A stretch of DNA of 64,000 bases from Saprospiraceae bacterium (GTDB lineage: Bacteria > Bacteroidota > Bacteroidia > Chitinophagales > Saprospiraceae). Numbering within the stretch: the first letter of the stretch is position 1; each line of letters begins with the position of its first letter. Below the pieces are notes generated by a model, which was given only the letters and a program-made list of their open reading frames with translations, searched no databases and was not told the DNA's origin. Shown here one piece after another: positions 18,101 to 29,800 of the stretch. The DNA lies in NCBI GenBank assembly GCA_028279185.1, contig JANQSS010000226.1, positions 80,817-144,816 on the forward strand. Direction: 5' to 3'. Both the position numbers and the translations under genes were made by a program.

Positions 18101-21100
18101 TTGCTGTATGGTGACTCATACATTTCCATGACATATACGGATTCGATCGATGACTTTAGCGCTACCTGTAATTTGGTCGGAGAAGCGTCGATTACTGCAC
18201 CTATGAGTCAAAATCCGAACGATACGTCGACCAATTTGGCCCTTCCGAAGCTGCGATTTCAAAATCTCAAATTCATGACCGTTTGGCCGTATGTAGAATT
18301 GGGCACGTGGGCATTGACGTCCGAAACACAGGGCGGAGCGGCGAAATTTCCCGTGACGATCAATGAAATCGGACTTTACCAAAATCACTCAAAAGACAAG
18401 GTGGCCATTGTTGTCGATGCAGCCATCAATCTCAAGCCGTCAGCAGAAAACGGATTTGGCTGCGAAGGACGCATGGGAATAATCAATAACATTTCCATTG
18501 ATCCGAACACCGGTAGGGAAAAATGGACCTTTGATCGGGTACGGGTCGACAAGTTCGCAATCGACATTTCGACAGCTGCATTCGAATTGAAAGGTGCCCT
18601 ATTGTTCTATGAAAAGATACCGGATTACGGAGCCGGTTTTAGAGCAGGATTGCAACTTAAAGTCAAACCTGGAATTGGCGTTGAGGCCATAGCGCAGTTT
18701 GGCAGGGTCGACGGATTTAGATATTTTTTCGTTGACGCCATGGTTGCGTTTGGTCAGCAGGGCATTCCATTGGGAGCCTCAGGTATGGCCGTGTATGGAT
18801 TTGGTGGCGGTGTATCGTATAAAATGAGGCGAGAGGGCTTTCAAGACCTGCAATTGCCTGATGCAAGCATTACGCCACCACCTAACGACACCTTGGATAC
18901 GGAGACGCCCTATGATGACCCATTCGCGAATGGCGTACCAGTTAATTACTTTGACCCGGGATCCGGAAATCCTCTTACAGTTATTCCACCAGGAGCTGAT
19001 CCGGGTGATATACCCATCGTAGAGCGACTCGGTTATTCCCTTTCCGGCACACAATACATTCCGGATAGCACAACAGGTATAGGCGTGAAGGCGATGATTG
19101 CGCTGGGAGCAGTCAAGAAAGAACTTTTTTACGGTTTGGTCACCTTCGAAATCATTTTTACCTCCTCAGGAGGATTGGCAACAATTGCGTTGCAAGGGGA
19201 TTTGTCCTTTTTAACGCCTCCTGACGTGGCCGGAAACCCGGCGCCGGATCCAGCTTTAAGGGCGCAAATCGACATGGTGTACAACAACATTGAGAAGTCA
19301 TTCTATGCCCGATTGGCTGTATACGTGACCGTCGCTGGCGGAATCATTCGCGGTGCGTACGACAATCCACCAAACCTGGCAGGAATAGGCATAATTTATG
19401 CTGATCCCCACGATTGGTATATCCACTTGGGTCGACCTGATAAACCGGTCAAAGTCAAACTGGATATTTCCAAATTATTCAAAATGAAAGACAAAAGTCA
19501 GGGTTCTTCACAGGGAGGTGTGCCTAATGAATTTTTGAACACAGGACCGGATAGTCTAGGTCCTACCATGTCAATGGGTTCGGCTGGATTATTATTGGCT
19601 GCGTATTTCGATGCAGGAACCATCTTGCCAGAATTTCCACCATTACCGGATGAGTTGTTGTCCATTTTGGGGAGCCGTTACCAACCCATGCAACGCTTTA
19701 ATTCTGATTTTAGCAATGGTAGCGGTTTGCTATTTGGAGCTCATTTAGCTGTTGAATTATCTGACTTGAATTTCCTTTTCTTTTATGCGGAGTTTTATGC
19801 CGGACTCGGATTTGATGCCATGTTGCGAGATTACGGGACGGCCGTCCGATGTGATGGCATCGATACGGATGGACCAATAGGAATTAATGGTTGGTACGCC
19901 ACGGGTCAGATATATGCCTATCTAAAAGGAGCCGTTGGTATTCGAGTGAAAATATTTAAAAAGGAAAAGAAATTTGAAATTTTAAGTATTGGGGCTGCCG
20001 CCGTTCTACAAGGCAGACTTCCAAATCCGATTTGGTTGAAAGGGGCGGTTACGGGCTCTTATAGCATATTGGGCGGATTAATAAAAGGAAATTGTTACTT
20101 CGAATTTGAAATTGGTGAAGAATGTATATTAATTGGAGGTGGTTCTCCAGCAGATGACTTTATCGATCATATTTCACCGGAAACTGGTAATGAAAATGTC
20201 AGTGTATTTAATCGACCACGTGCCGCATTTAGTTTTGCGGTTGACCATCCGTTTGAATGGACAAATGTAAACGACGAGACTAAATTTTATCGCGCTGTTG
20301 TCTCGAAATTTCATGTCGTAAGCTTTGAAGGCTCACCTAATAATCCAACCAATATTCAAAATATTGAAGGCGAATTGAATTATAATGATTTAAAAACGGT
20401 CGCCGCATTTACTCCGTTCGATATACTGCCTGGAAATAGTCAATTAAAATTGACTGTACGTGTTGACTTTCAGGTGAAAGATTCTTGGTTTGACAATTGG
20501 GGACCTATGGTTGACGAAAATGGGAATACGCTGTATGACGAAGAAATCGGCATTTTTAGTACTGATCCTGCTCCGGATATTATTCCGCATAGCAACATTG
20601 CATATTCATATCCCGTGTTGAATCAACTGTATTATTTACAAAATGAAGCCAATACCGGTTTCATACAATTAAAACAGGGGCAACCTTATTTATTCAAAAA
20701 TACGCCGGAATTTGATTTGGACGCCAGCTTGTGGAATCAAAAGATGGGAATGTCACAAAATGGTTCAGTGGTCGAGTTGACCGATATTAATTACAACAGC
20801 GGACAACGGCGCGTGTCTTTTGGCTTACCTCAAGGTGTTCTGGATAATGAAACAATCACAGCATTTAAATTAATTAATATTCCGGTGAATGCATCAGAAG
20901 ATATTAATGACGAGCTCGATTCTGTTTTTGTAGCCTATGTAGACGGGGATTGGGATCCATCATATACAGATTCAATTTCAACAACAATTCGGCAAAGTGA
21001 ATTAACAAGTTCTGACGACCCACTTCGTGCGAAATCATTTTTTGATGGATATTTCCGGACATCGACATATAATTCCTGGACTGAAAAAGTAAACAGTTTC

Positions 21101-21724
21101 GATTTTACAAATCAATCGACCGTTCCCATGTTTTTTGATTATCCAGCGAGTCAATTAACTATTGATGAATTAATAGGTGAAATCATAGGAAACGAAGAAT
21201 TTGATGATGCTGAATTAAATGGCTACCTGTACGGTGACCAATATATTCAACCACTTGTTTCACCCATGGCGACGCTAAATGCTACTCCGTCAGATTGGTT
21301 TAATCGAATTCAGGACACACTTTACAACCATGTCCCGAATAATGACATATCATTGGACTGGCGTGATGTACGCGTATTTGGAACTCCACCACAAAAAGCG
21401 GTTACAGCAATGATGGCAGGTGATGCACCTGCCTTAACGGAAATCGACATATTAAGCAATAATGTGTTGTTAACCGATGTATTTAGTGCAATCCGATATC
21501 AAATTCCATACTATTCGGTATTGGATAGAAATCAGTTGAGGCACCGTGTCATCAGCTATTATTTATCTCAACCGACTATACCGGATTGGGCGCAAGCCAT
21601 CATGGATTGGTCGTATCCGACCCCTCCACTCGGGAATTATCAAATAAAATTACAATATCGATTGCCCGGTGAAACAACTCCAACTTCTTCCGTGAACAAA
21701 ACGATGACAAATGCAACAAATTAA
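15158..21724 (+). CDS. Giant secreted TANFOR/fibronectin type III-like protein (2188 aa)
   Basis: Signal peptide MIRYFSYIVGIFF...FGQ. Residues about 24-170 (starting LIFPITANIQSTPPHSG) resemble the TANFOR-type domain of Bacteroidota surface proteins. An Ig-like segment follows, then one clear FN3 domain (about 288-377, from CPAPRNV to VQVQTLCGG). Residues about 530-594 are an Asn-Pro-Tyr-rich tract with YDPTDYSD twice. The remaining ~1590 residues are beta-rich, with a Pro-rich linker near 1240, and have no domain I recognise. There is no lipobox and no T9SS sorting domain at the C-terminus (ends MTNATN), so how it is exported or held is unclear. It overlaps the next gene by 14 bp. It is likely an extracellular structural or adhesion partner of the neighbouring giant protein. 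Confidence 0.75.
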   Translation: MIRYFSYIVGIFFISVSASPVFGQLIFPITANIQSTPPHSGNLSDLVAVGSNKLALVLNLQDAEELSHQVRLRITIEGNGISLVTKSNINFAPVEVTYGSPQILRELDLQEYFNPAAFDFIGYTLNDYLNEGGLPDGFYTICVEAFNYARFDEGAASNSSCTVINASQLDAPVITAPIGMLENPVTPQNLPLQWMNMHNVSIPVEHEIEIFAWPYSSTLSPDQIVQFDLPFFTTTVTSANTYNITPSDPPLQRGERYLIRVRAQDLSMNYQFKNNGWSEIQSFGYDHPCPAPRNVIADGVTTDEIALSWQAPNGQFNTYVIRYREKREGANWYENSEVLDEHTITGLDDNTIYQVQVQTLCGGTTAGVLSDIIEVKTDSFEFDPSEYNCGDEASFPQPLNLNPIEANNLAPGDWITIGGFQAKIVTIEAGNAPSSFSGSCHVKVDWLGQRFYAEFQNLYVNTDREVYDGNIVCRTNGLKSLQGFMSPDSIRVAGDTTLHFCGDTIRTDSTVSAAVVNPTAGDVIVPNGADDPYNPYNPSNPYDPTDYSDENNPYTPDNPYDETSLWNPYNIFNPYDPTDYSDPNNPYDADNPFDGEALNQYSSSSTIPFSDEMGVKVLPYGLTTNGVSGEEYTIALDKMAFTTRGAVMNAYASLPIPQGNGRTQYAAFSMQGVKFHPGGLLGESRLVLNSDVSFKLGPTSLVTFNKGGDSYVSWDCHGFLGVSVSGNVQVCRDVLVPIDWSGRGIDSSSYVTGFFRATMPEWGEFVADLSITPFEVPGLEDWAFVVENAVFDFSESLTPSTVAFPSDYSHADVLGGDGSSSPAWTGFYLRALKIRLPKKFSQTADSIATDTSATNPTSPPPAQLDSAAIDSIVARIYNQDQLEFGAENVLVDETGVTFYVYASNILSLDQGRVGTWGFGIDSVGLGVQSNVFKKAYLKGKVDVPALSSVLGYECLIQPGAQYDFTISIEDTLSINAWRANVLLYGDSYISMTYTDSIDDFSATCNLVGEASITAPMSQNPNDTSTNLALPKLRFQNLKFMTVWPYVELGTWALTSETQGGAAKFPVTINEIGLYQNHSKDKVAIVVDAAINLKPSAENGFGCEGRMGIINNISIDPNTGREKWTFDRVRVDKFAIDISTAAFELKGALLFYEKIPDYGAGFRAGLQLKVKPGIGVEAIAQFGRVDGFRYFFVDAMVAFGQQGIPLGASGMAVYGFGGGVSYKMRREGFQDLQLPDASITPPPNDTLDTETPYDDPFANGVPVNYFDPGSGNPLTVIPPGADPGDIPIVERLGYSLSGTQYIPDSTTGIGVKAMIALGAVKKELFYGLVTFEIIFTSSGGLATIALQGDLSFLTPPDVAGNPAPDPALRAQIDMVYNNIEKSFYARLAVYVTVAGGIIRGAYDNPPNLAGIGIIYADPHDWYIHLGRPDKPVKVKLDISKLFKMKDKSQGSSQGGVPNEFLNTGPDSLGPTMSMGSAGLLLAAYFDAGTILPEFPPLPDELLSILGSRYQPMQRFNSDFSNGSGLLFGAHLAVELSDLNFLFFYAEFYAGLGFDAMLRDYGTAVRCDGIDTDGPIGINGWYATGQIYAYLKGAVGIRVKIFKKEKKFEILSIGAAAVLQGRLPNPIWLKGAVTGSYSILGGLIKGNCYFEFEIGEECILIGGGSPADDFIDHISPETGNENVSVFNRPRAAFSFAVDHPFEWTNVNDETKFYRAVVSKFHVVSFEGSPNNPTNIQNIEGELNYNDLKTVAAFTPFDILPGNSQLKLTVRVDFQVKDSWFDNWGPMVDENGNTLYDEEIGIFSTDPAPDIIPHSNIAYSYPVLNQLYYLQNEANTGFIQLKQGQPYLFKNTPEFDLDASLWNQKMGMSQNGSVVELTDINYNSGQRRVSFGLPQGVLDNETITAFKLINIPVNASEDINDELDSVFVAYVDGDWDPSYTDSISTTIRQSELTSSDDPLRAKSFFDGYFRTSTYNSWTEKVNSFDFTNQSTVPMFFDYPASQLTIDELIGEIIGNEEFDDAELNGYLYGDQYIQPLVSPMATLNATPSDWFNRIQDTLYNHVPNNDISLDWRDVRVFGTPPQKAVTAMMAGDAPALTEIDILSNNVLLTDVFSAIRYQIPYYSVLDRNQLRHRVISYYLSQPTIPDWAQAIMDWSYPTPPLGNYQIKLQYRLPGETTPTSSVNKTMTNATN
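16747..16939 (+). repeat. Asn-Pro-Tyr/Asp-rich low-complexity tract within the 2188-aa protein
   Basis: About 64 codons with irregular repeats of Asn-Pro-Tyr-(Asn/Asp), including PYNPYNPSNPYDPTDYSD and a second YDPTDYSDPNNPYD. Many codons are acidic or Tyr, so the tract is probably an extended, flexible linker, possibly binding divalent cations. It also creates open frames in the other registers, which are artefacts of the repeat. Confidence 0.8.
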
Positions 21725-23885
21725 TCTTTCTATATGGTTTGTTTTATTTTTCGCTCTGGTTTTGAGTTTTTCACAAAATGCTCGGGCACAAGAATTAAAT
21801 GCTGAATCGAGTACAGAAGTAGCGCCTGGTCTGCGATTGCAGTCGATGCAAAACGAAGGTACGGTCATGCTGCGTTGGGCGCCAACAATATCAAGTGTTT
21901 GGAATCGGTGCAATGAAGTAGGGTATGTCATCACGCGTACAACGGTTATGCGTAATGGACGGGTGACGAAATTTGACGAACGACTCAGTCCAACCATCTT
22001 GAGATCCGAACCCATTAAGCCGATGAAAGATGAGGAGCAATGGGTGGCACTCATGGATCGGATCGAGGCGGCAGGCGTAGCTGCACAAGCATTATATGGA
22101 GAGAGTTTTACCGTAGAAATGGCGGATGACCAAACGTTGAATGAAACCATGATTAACGCGCAACTTGAAGATGTTAATCGATTTAATTTCGGATTATTCG
22201 CCGCTGATCAATCTTTCGAAGTAGCCCGGGCAATGGGGCTCGCAATGATCGATTCAACCATTAAAAACAATGAAAACTACGTCTACAAGGTGTTTCCAGC
22301 TTTGGACATTGGCATGCCCACGGATACAGGGTTTTCTTACGTGCGAACGGGGGAGCGCGTCTTTTTACCAAAAGTAATTGACTTAAAAGCTGAATTCTCC
22401 AATCTCGCCGTCATGCTCAATTGGGATATTGAAGTTGGACAACAATTTTACACAAGCTATAATATTGAGCAATCACTCGACGGCGTATCCTGGCAAATAC
22501 GAAATTCTGCTCCATTTGTTCCTTTATTAAACAAGGCAGAAAGTCATCACGCATTTTTTGCAGATACACTTCCCTATAACAACCAACCGATATTTTATAG
22601 AGTACAGGGCAAAACGATCTTTGATGCGCATGGCCCTTATTCGGATGTTGTCCAAGGGAGTGGAAAAGGTCCTCTACCAAGCTTTTTCCCAGAAATAAAA
22701 GGTGTAGTAGAAAATGAGCTAGGCCACATCGATGTACAATGGGTATTTAATGAATCCGAGGAAGATAAAATTCGGGGTTTTAATGTATTACGATCTGAGA
22801 CGATTGACGGGACGTATGAACGCATTAACACGAATTTAATTCCACCTTCAGTTCGATTTTTTACGGATTCCTTTCCGAATAAAATTAATTATTATAAAAT
22901 AACTGGAATCGACAATTATGGAAGGCCGGTTGAGTCATTTGCAGCCTATGTGCAATTACATGATGAAACCCCACCAGCTGCGCCTTTAAACGTACGCGGA
23001 CGCATTACAAATAAAGGGGAATTGGTAATTGTCTGGGACAAAAATATCGAACCTGATTTCTTTGGAAATCGTGTCTTTCTTGGAAACCATCCCGATGCAG
23101 AATTTAGCCAAATAACGCGTGAGCCGGTTACAGAAGGATATTTCATTGATAAAGTCACATTGAATACGTTGACGGAGAATGTATATATCCAAGTGACGTC
23201 ATTGGACTATCATCACAACACGTCGGCCTTCTCCGAAATTGTAAAAATAAGCCGACCCGATACTATAGCGCCTTCAGCTCCTCGAATCATTGGCTATGAA
23301 AGCACGACTTCCGGAATTCATTTAGCATGGATTAATAGCTCCAGTACCGATGTCGAGCGACAGGATATTTATAGAAGTGAATTAGGGCAAGAAGATTGGA
23401 TCCTAGCCAAGACTTTTATTTTTCCGGCAGATGCGTCCGTCGATAACTATTTCGATACAACTACAGTAACCAAGGTTAAATATGAGTACAAGATTACCGC
23501 AGTAGATGAGATGGAATTAATGGCATCTTCAAATACTGTTCAGGTCCAAATGATCCATGATTTTGTTTTGGATTCCATTGAAATAAAAACAGCCGAAATT
23601 GATCGTAGAAATAAACAAGTGAAAATTTCCTGGATATATCCGCTCACCGAAAATCTGGAATATTTTCAAATATATCGATCATACGAAAATGGTACGCCGG
23701 TTACATATGATATGATTACATACCAAGATGCACTTACTACATTAAATAAAAAGAAAAAATTCGCCACATATCAATTTGTGGATCGAAACCCAGGTATGAA
23801 TACCAATTACAGCTATCGTATAAAAGCCAAATGTTCCGATGGTTCGCAATCCCCTATGAGTCAAATTATCTCAATTAATTATTGA
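21711..23885 (+). CDS. Secreted fibronectin type III-like protein (724 aa), third gene of the adhesin operon
   Basis: The N-terminal signal (MQQINLSIWFVLFFALVL...ARAQ) is followed by several FN3-like modules, recognisable by 'V-x-L-x-W' openings and 'YY-x-I-x-G/A-x-D' endings: about 215-310, 320-415, 420-515, 520-615 and 625-724 (ending YSYRIKAKCSDGS). There is no lipobox, no membrane anchor and no T9SS sorting domain. It begins 14 bp inside the 2188-aa gene, and its TGA (23883-23885) lies just before the ATG of the giant adhesin at 23888. The tight coupling suggests it is made in fixed ratio with its neighbours. It is probably extracellular or periplasmic; the function is unknown. Confidence 0.75.
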   Translation: MQQINLSIWFVLFFALVLSFSQNARAQELNAESSTEVAPGLRLQSMQNEGTVMLRWAPTISSVWNRCNEVGYVITRTTVMRNGRVTKFDERLSPTILRSEPIKPMKDEEQWVALMDRIEAAGVAAQALYGESFTVEMADDQTLNETMINAQLEDVNRFNFGLFAADQSFEVARAMGLAMIDSTIKNNENYVYKVFPALDIGMPTDTGFSYVRTGERVFLPKVIDLKAEFSNLAVMLNWDIEVGQQFYTSYNIEQSLDGVSWQIRNSAPFVPLLNKAESHHAFFADTLPYNNQPIFYRVQGKTIFDAHGPYSDVVQGSGKGPLPSFFPEIKGVVENELGHIDVQWVFNESEEDKIRGFNVLRSETIDGTYERINTNLIPPSVRFFTDSFPNKINYYKITGIDNYGRPVESFAAYVQLHDETPPAAPLNVRGRITNKGELVIVWDKNIEPDFFGNRVFLGNHPDAEFSQITREPVTEGYFIDKVTLNTLTENVYIQVTSLDYHHNTSAFSEIVKISRPDTIAPSAPRIIGYESTTSGIHLAWINSSSTDVERQDIYRSELGQEDWILAKTFIFPADASVDNYFDTTTVTKVKYEYKITAVDEMELMASSNTVQVQMIHDFVLDSIEIKTAEIDRRNKQVKISWIYPLTENLEYFQIYRSYENGTPVTYDMITYQDALTTLNKKKKFATYQFVDRNPGMNTNYSYRIKAKCSDGSQSPMSQIISINY

Positions 23886-23887
23886 CC

Positions 23888-26800
23888 ATGAAAAGGCTGT
23901 ACTTGCCCATATTAATTTGTTTACTGGTTATTTGTATTCGTTATGGCCATGGTCAATCGTTTAGCTATACTGCCGAAATCGTCGAGTTATGGTCGACGCA
24001 TACAGGAGACGGACCCGGGGCGGGAAATGCCGACATCACATGGCAAGTGAAAATTGAGCTATTAACTAGTGCCAATGGCGTCATTAGAACCCTGAATGAA
24101 GATTGTATTCATCAACCCGAATACCAAGGTGGTTGGATAAACAGAAGTTATACTTCAGCACCGCTAAATACAACATCCATCCCTTTCGATGAGCTATGCG
24201 GTAGTCCTTTAAGGATGAAAGTCACATTCGATTGTTGGGAAAATGATGATGGTGATGATTGTACACAAGGCTGGCGGGATGACCACTTTTCAGGTGTAAC
24301 GATTAGCAATATTTCGTTCACCGGTATTTGCCCAAATGCAAACCAGGATAATTACCGTGTTTTTAGCACATTGGATAATGATTATAAAGTTCGGGTTCGA
24401 TTCAGGTATACGATTGACGTCTTGGAAAATGCGGCCGTTGAGCGCACATTTACGAATGGAGATCCTTTAGGTGATGAAATTTGTGATGGTGACATTTACA
24501 AAGTTGGTATTGTGGACTACCCAATTTGGGACGGGGATGTTAAATTTTTACGATGGGAACGAAGACCTGTTACTGGCGGATCGTGGGAGTTTGTTAATGA
24601 AGGTTGGTCGCTTGACCAACTTAGTGTTCAAGCGGAATTCCCCGGTTATGATTATAGAGTCAGGAGCTACTCAAATACGGTATGCCTAGGAGAAAATAAT
24701 TCAAATTGGCAGGAGACGCAAGGAACATGGAATGTTCTTCGCAAAGCGCCTTTTCCACAGGTGAATTTATTCAGAGCATGTGCAGGACAATCCAACGGGA
24801 CTATAGAGGTAAATTACAGCGGGTCCGGTTCTGACCCCAGCGATGTAAAAGCTACGCTCCTGAAGTTGGTTAATGGAATATATGTGCCAGATGGATTGCC
24901 GATTACTGAAATTGGCACAAATTATCCGGTAACTTTCAATCGTTCTGCAGGCAATTATGGTGTGATCCTGACACGAGAATCTGATAATGGTCTGGAGTGC
25001 TCAAGACTACGCGAAAATATTATCTTACGAGCAGTTAATTTTCCAGCTATTTCTATAAGCGTCGAAGATCAGCGTTGTTTTGGTCAAGATGATGGGTATG
25101 CCTATGTCTATTGCTCCTCCTGCGATGAAGTTTCCATTAGCGGACCTGTAAGTGGAACACAGTCCATTCCATTGGGGTATGGCAGCGGTGGTTTTTTCGA
25201 TTTACCCCCCGGAACATATACAGCGACAGCTACGAATTTGCCTGAGAATTGTGTATCCACGACTACATTCATTGTAGAGCCGCTAACGGAGGACCTTTCG
25301 GCGACGTACACCACAGAGGATGCCACTTGCTTTACAAGTCATGGAAAAATCACGGTCACCGATGTGAGTGGAGGAAGACCGTTTTCTTCAAATTCCAACT
25401 ATGATTACCTTCTCAGGTTGCTGACCGATAGTATATACCAAGGAAATATTGCATTTACCGATTCGTATACCTACCATCTTCTACCAGGAACTTATAATAT
25501 CATGTATCGCGACAGTCGTGGATGTCGCGATACGCTGCGGGACATCGAAGTGATGGCTCCACCACCACATGTTACACTGCACACAGAAGCTTTTAATGGT
25601 ACTTCATGCATGCCGGAAGGCATAATTGTGGCTACTGCAAGCAGTGGGACACCACCGTACCAGTATAAAATTGATGGACAGAATTGGCAGGCATCAGACA
25701 CCTTTTTCAACCTGCTCCCCGGTAACAAGAGAATTAGAGTTCGTGATGCGGATTTTTGTAAGGCTTCTGATTGGAATACATTGACCTCGACAACGAATCT
25801 TATGCTCTCGGTTGAGGAAACGGCTCCCACTTGTGCTGACAGTTCCATGGCCCAATTAACGACAACACAGTCAGGTGGAAACACATCAGGAGACTATCTG
25901 ATCGAAGTTTTTTATGAGTCGAATCAGGCTAGCCCAATACGCACATTGTCTACTTCCAGCAACACCTCTGTTTTCAATGGATTCGTCGATTCTACCTACC
26001 TCGTACGATTGACTGATGTTGATGGATGTACGGCTGAAACTACACTTGATATTGAAGATTTGGTCGTACCACAAATCATTGCCGTGCGTGAAACCGAACC
26101 AGATTGTTTTGATGATCCGTTGACACGTGTCGAGTTCGATCTCGTAGGACGGGCCGATGGATCGAACTTTACGACGAACGTTTTCATCTCGATTGACGGA
26201 GGTACAAGTCAATCCTTGACTGAATTTGATGACTATGGTTCGTATTCTACTTATCGTTTTACCCCAGATAATCCAACTGGAACATTCACCGCAGAGGACG
26301 ATCTGGGCTGCCCGGTTGAAGGCACGTATGCATTCGATATTCCTTTACCGGATACCTTAAAGGCCAGGATTCTTTGGGTGGATAGCGCAACTTGCAGATA
26401 CAACAATGATGGCGAAATTGCAGTAGAAATCATCGGAGGTCAAAAGCCGTATACAGTAGTTCTTGAAAAGTTAATTCAAGTCAATTCATTTTATCCTCTT
26501 CATGTTGAAACTATCCTGGAAACATATGAAGATACAATAGTCTTTAGAGGTCTTGATTATTCCGTGCCGGACGATTCTCCAACAGGAAATCAATGGGGTG
26601 GAGGCTATAGTGTTTGGGTGCGTGAAGCGAATAATTTGAGCTGCGCTGCTCGAACGTCTGATCGATTTTATATGCCAGGAGCAAGCGAGCCTACAAACCT
26701 CTATGCGCCGGATGTTGTGAATATCACCTTGAATAATATTGGTCCCGATCTTAATTGTACAAAGGACAATGGAATAATTGAGGTAATTGCCACAGGTGGC

Positions 26801-29800
26801 ACTCCGCCCTATGAATATTCAGTGGATAATGTTAATTGGCAATCATCGAACATTGTGAACAGCACTGACAACTCTACTGATGTCTATGTCCGTGATGCCT
26901 ACGGATGCACAGATAGTGACAATATGTATATCAGTAATGCACCAAATCCTATTCAAGTTGATGTTATATCAATCAGCGAAGGATCGGAATGCACGCCGCG
27001 TGTTGACTCAGTTGTTTTGACCGGAGTTACAGACGGTTATGATATCCAATCCATAGGCTATTTTTGCTCTGGAGGCGAAGGACCGCGGAGCCAAACAGAG
27101 GATGATCGAGACAATCAAATCATCATCAGGTCCTTCAGCGCCAATCACATTGTCATTGAAAATCCAAATCCAAATGACATACCTTTTGGATGCAATGAAA
27201 TACAAATTCGCATTTTGGACAGTGCATCGTGCTCTAAGGTTTTCACGCTGTACGTACCATTTAAAAATCGCTTACCTAAGCTGGAGAAAGAAAGTTCAAC
27301 TGGCATTAGTTGTCTGGGAGAATCCGACGGATCGGTGACGTACAATATTGTTGACAGTGCGTTCATTTTAGGAGATTACAACGACTGGAACTTGGCACCT
27401 CCTTTTACTGTCACGCTTAACAACTCCTTCTCACAAGTAATCACGGATACCCCTTATACCGTTACGTTTAGCAATATGGCGGCCGGCCTTTATTTAATGA
27501 CCGTCGAGGACTCATTTGGCTGCCTGTACGCAGTTGTAGATTCACTCAAGCGGTTGTACCCTTATGATTACACGATATCCAATACAGCAGTAGCCGGGTG
27601 TGGTACCGATTCCACCGGACAAATTAGTGTCACTATAAACGGTGGCGGAAGTTTACCATACAACTGGACCTGGTACACGGACGAAGCCGATGTTTGGGTT
27701 CAGGTGACCAGTCCACAAGTATTAAATGCAGGTGAATCTACAATTTTAAACAACTTGCCTGTCACGACTTACCAGGCAGTAGTTAGTGATGCAAATTCTT
27801 GTGTAGACACCTTGACATTTGATGTCGCAGGCCCACCCGTGTTATCAATTCTCAAACGAGACTCGCTAAACCCCAGTTGTAATGCGGGCTCAAATGGCGT
27901 CATTTCCGTCAAGGCTATCGGCGGTACAGCTCCTTTACAATACAGTATAGATAACGGAATGTCCTATCAAACGGATACCTTATTTACCAATTTGGCTGCA
28001 GGTACGTATACGGTTATTGTGCAGGATGGAAATGGGTGTTTTGACTCCGTGCATTATCACCTAACAGAACCTGCCGAAATTGATTTTACATCAGTCGTGC
28101 TAGAAGACGTCAGTTGCTTCGATGGGAGCAATGGCAGTATTTCGGTAACGGCCGGTGGAGGTCAGGCCCCTTTGTCCTATGCATTGGATGGTGGAGCATT
28201 TCAGGCTTCTGGAGATTTTCAAGGACTGTCTGCAGGTAACTATTTTATCACGGTTAGAGATGCCAACCTATGTTCAAGAGATACGTTGAATCTCGTCATC
28301 GGAGCACCCAGTGAAATTTCGATCAACATTTCCATAGTCGATTCTTTGACTTGCCTGCAGCCTGCGAAATTGGTGGCGGATGTGAATGGCGGAACGCCTA
28401 ACTACACCTATAGTTGGAACAGTGGCCAATCGACGACAGATACGCTTCAAGCAGTCGGTTCAGGGCAACACATCATCCAGATAACGGATGACAATGGTTG
28501 TATTAAATCGGACACCATTCAACTCAATATGCCGGACAACCCTACCTTAAGCATTTTAGCCGACACAGCTGAAGCGTGCGATATGTCTGATGGTAGCTTT
28601 TTAGTCAATGCCAGTAATGGTCGAAGTCCATATATGTATAGTGCCAACGGCATGACAAACCAATCCGGATATTTCACCGGATTGCCTGCAGATCAATACG
28701 AAGTCATCGCGATCGATAACATCGGCTGCCGAGATACTATCGACGTAACAATTGATAGCATTTCAGGCCCTCGACTCACTGAGATTGATACTATCCAAAC
28801 CACATGCGCTGGAGACAATGGATCAATATCTTTAACAATCGCAGACGGCACCCCGCCTTATTCATATCGGTGGTCGCATGATACAATGCTCAACAGCGCC
28901 ACTGCCGTCAATCTCGCTGAAGGAGATTATTTCGTCACGATTACCGATGCACGTATGTGTTTTACGTCCACCATGATTCACATTTCAGAAACCCCATCAC
29001 CCACACTTTCACCGTTGCTCGTTGTCAATAGTTCTTGTGGAATGGATAACGGAATGGCTACTGTTGCGGTCAATGGAGGTGCTCCCGGGTTCACCTTTGA
29101 ATGGAGTCATGATAACGCCATCACAGGTCCTTCCGCCATGGATCTTCCTCCAGCATTATACGCTGTTGTCGTAACGGATCAAAACTCATGTAAAGACACT
29201 CTGCAAGTCGAAATTTTTGAGAATATAGCTCCGAGCCTAAGTGTAGAATCGGTACAAGATGCTACTTGTGGGGACATGAACGGACTGATTCGATTGACTG
29301 TCACGAGCACTCATCCACCATTTATTTACACCTGGAGTCATAATACAGGCACTTTAGATTCCGCCGCAAATAATCTTGCTGAAGGGAATTATCGTATAAC
29401 AGTTACGGACGGGAACAATTGCACTGATACAATAAGTGTCAATATATCCAATGTAGCAGGTCCCACCTTGAGCATTGCAGAAGTAACTAACAGCACCTGC
29501 TCATCGGGAAACGGCCAAATCAATTTGCAGCCGGTCAATGGCACAGCGCCGTATACATATCAATGGAGTCATGATGGACTACTGGGTGACTCTATTGCGA
29601 CTGATCTACTCGCTGGACTTTATAGTGTGACCGTATCCGATGGCAATGCGTGCACCGATACGATAACACAATCCATTGCTGATGAAAATGTCTTTTCGGG
29701 TAGCATTTTGAGTGCCACCCAAAGTGGTTGTGACACTGCTTCGGGTACGATCTTACTCAATATGATAGGGGGAGAATCGCCATATCTGTATACCTGGAGT

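Noticed and set aside
25492..26212. Minus-strand frames of 108-130 codons inside the giant adhesin gene
   Set aside because: They lie wholly within a strongly supported gene, lack protein-like domains and match the frequency of chance antisense frames.
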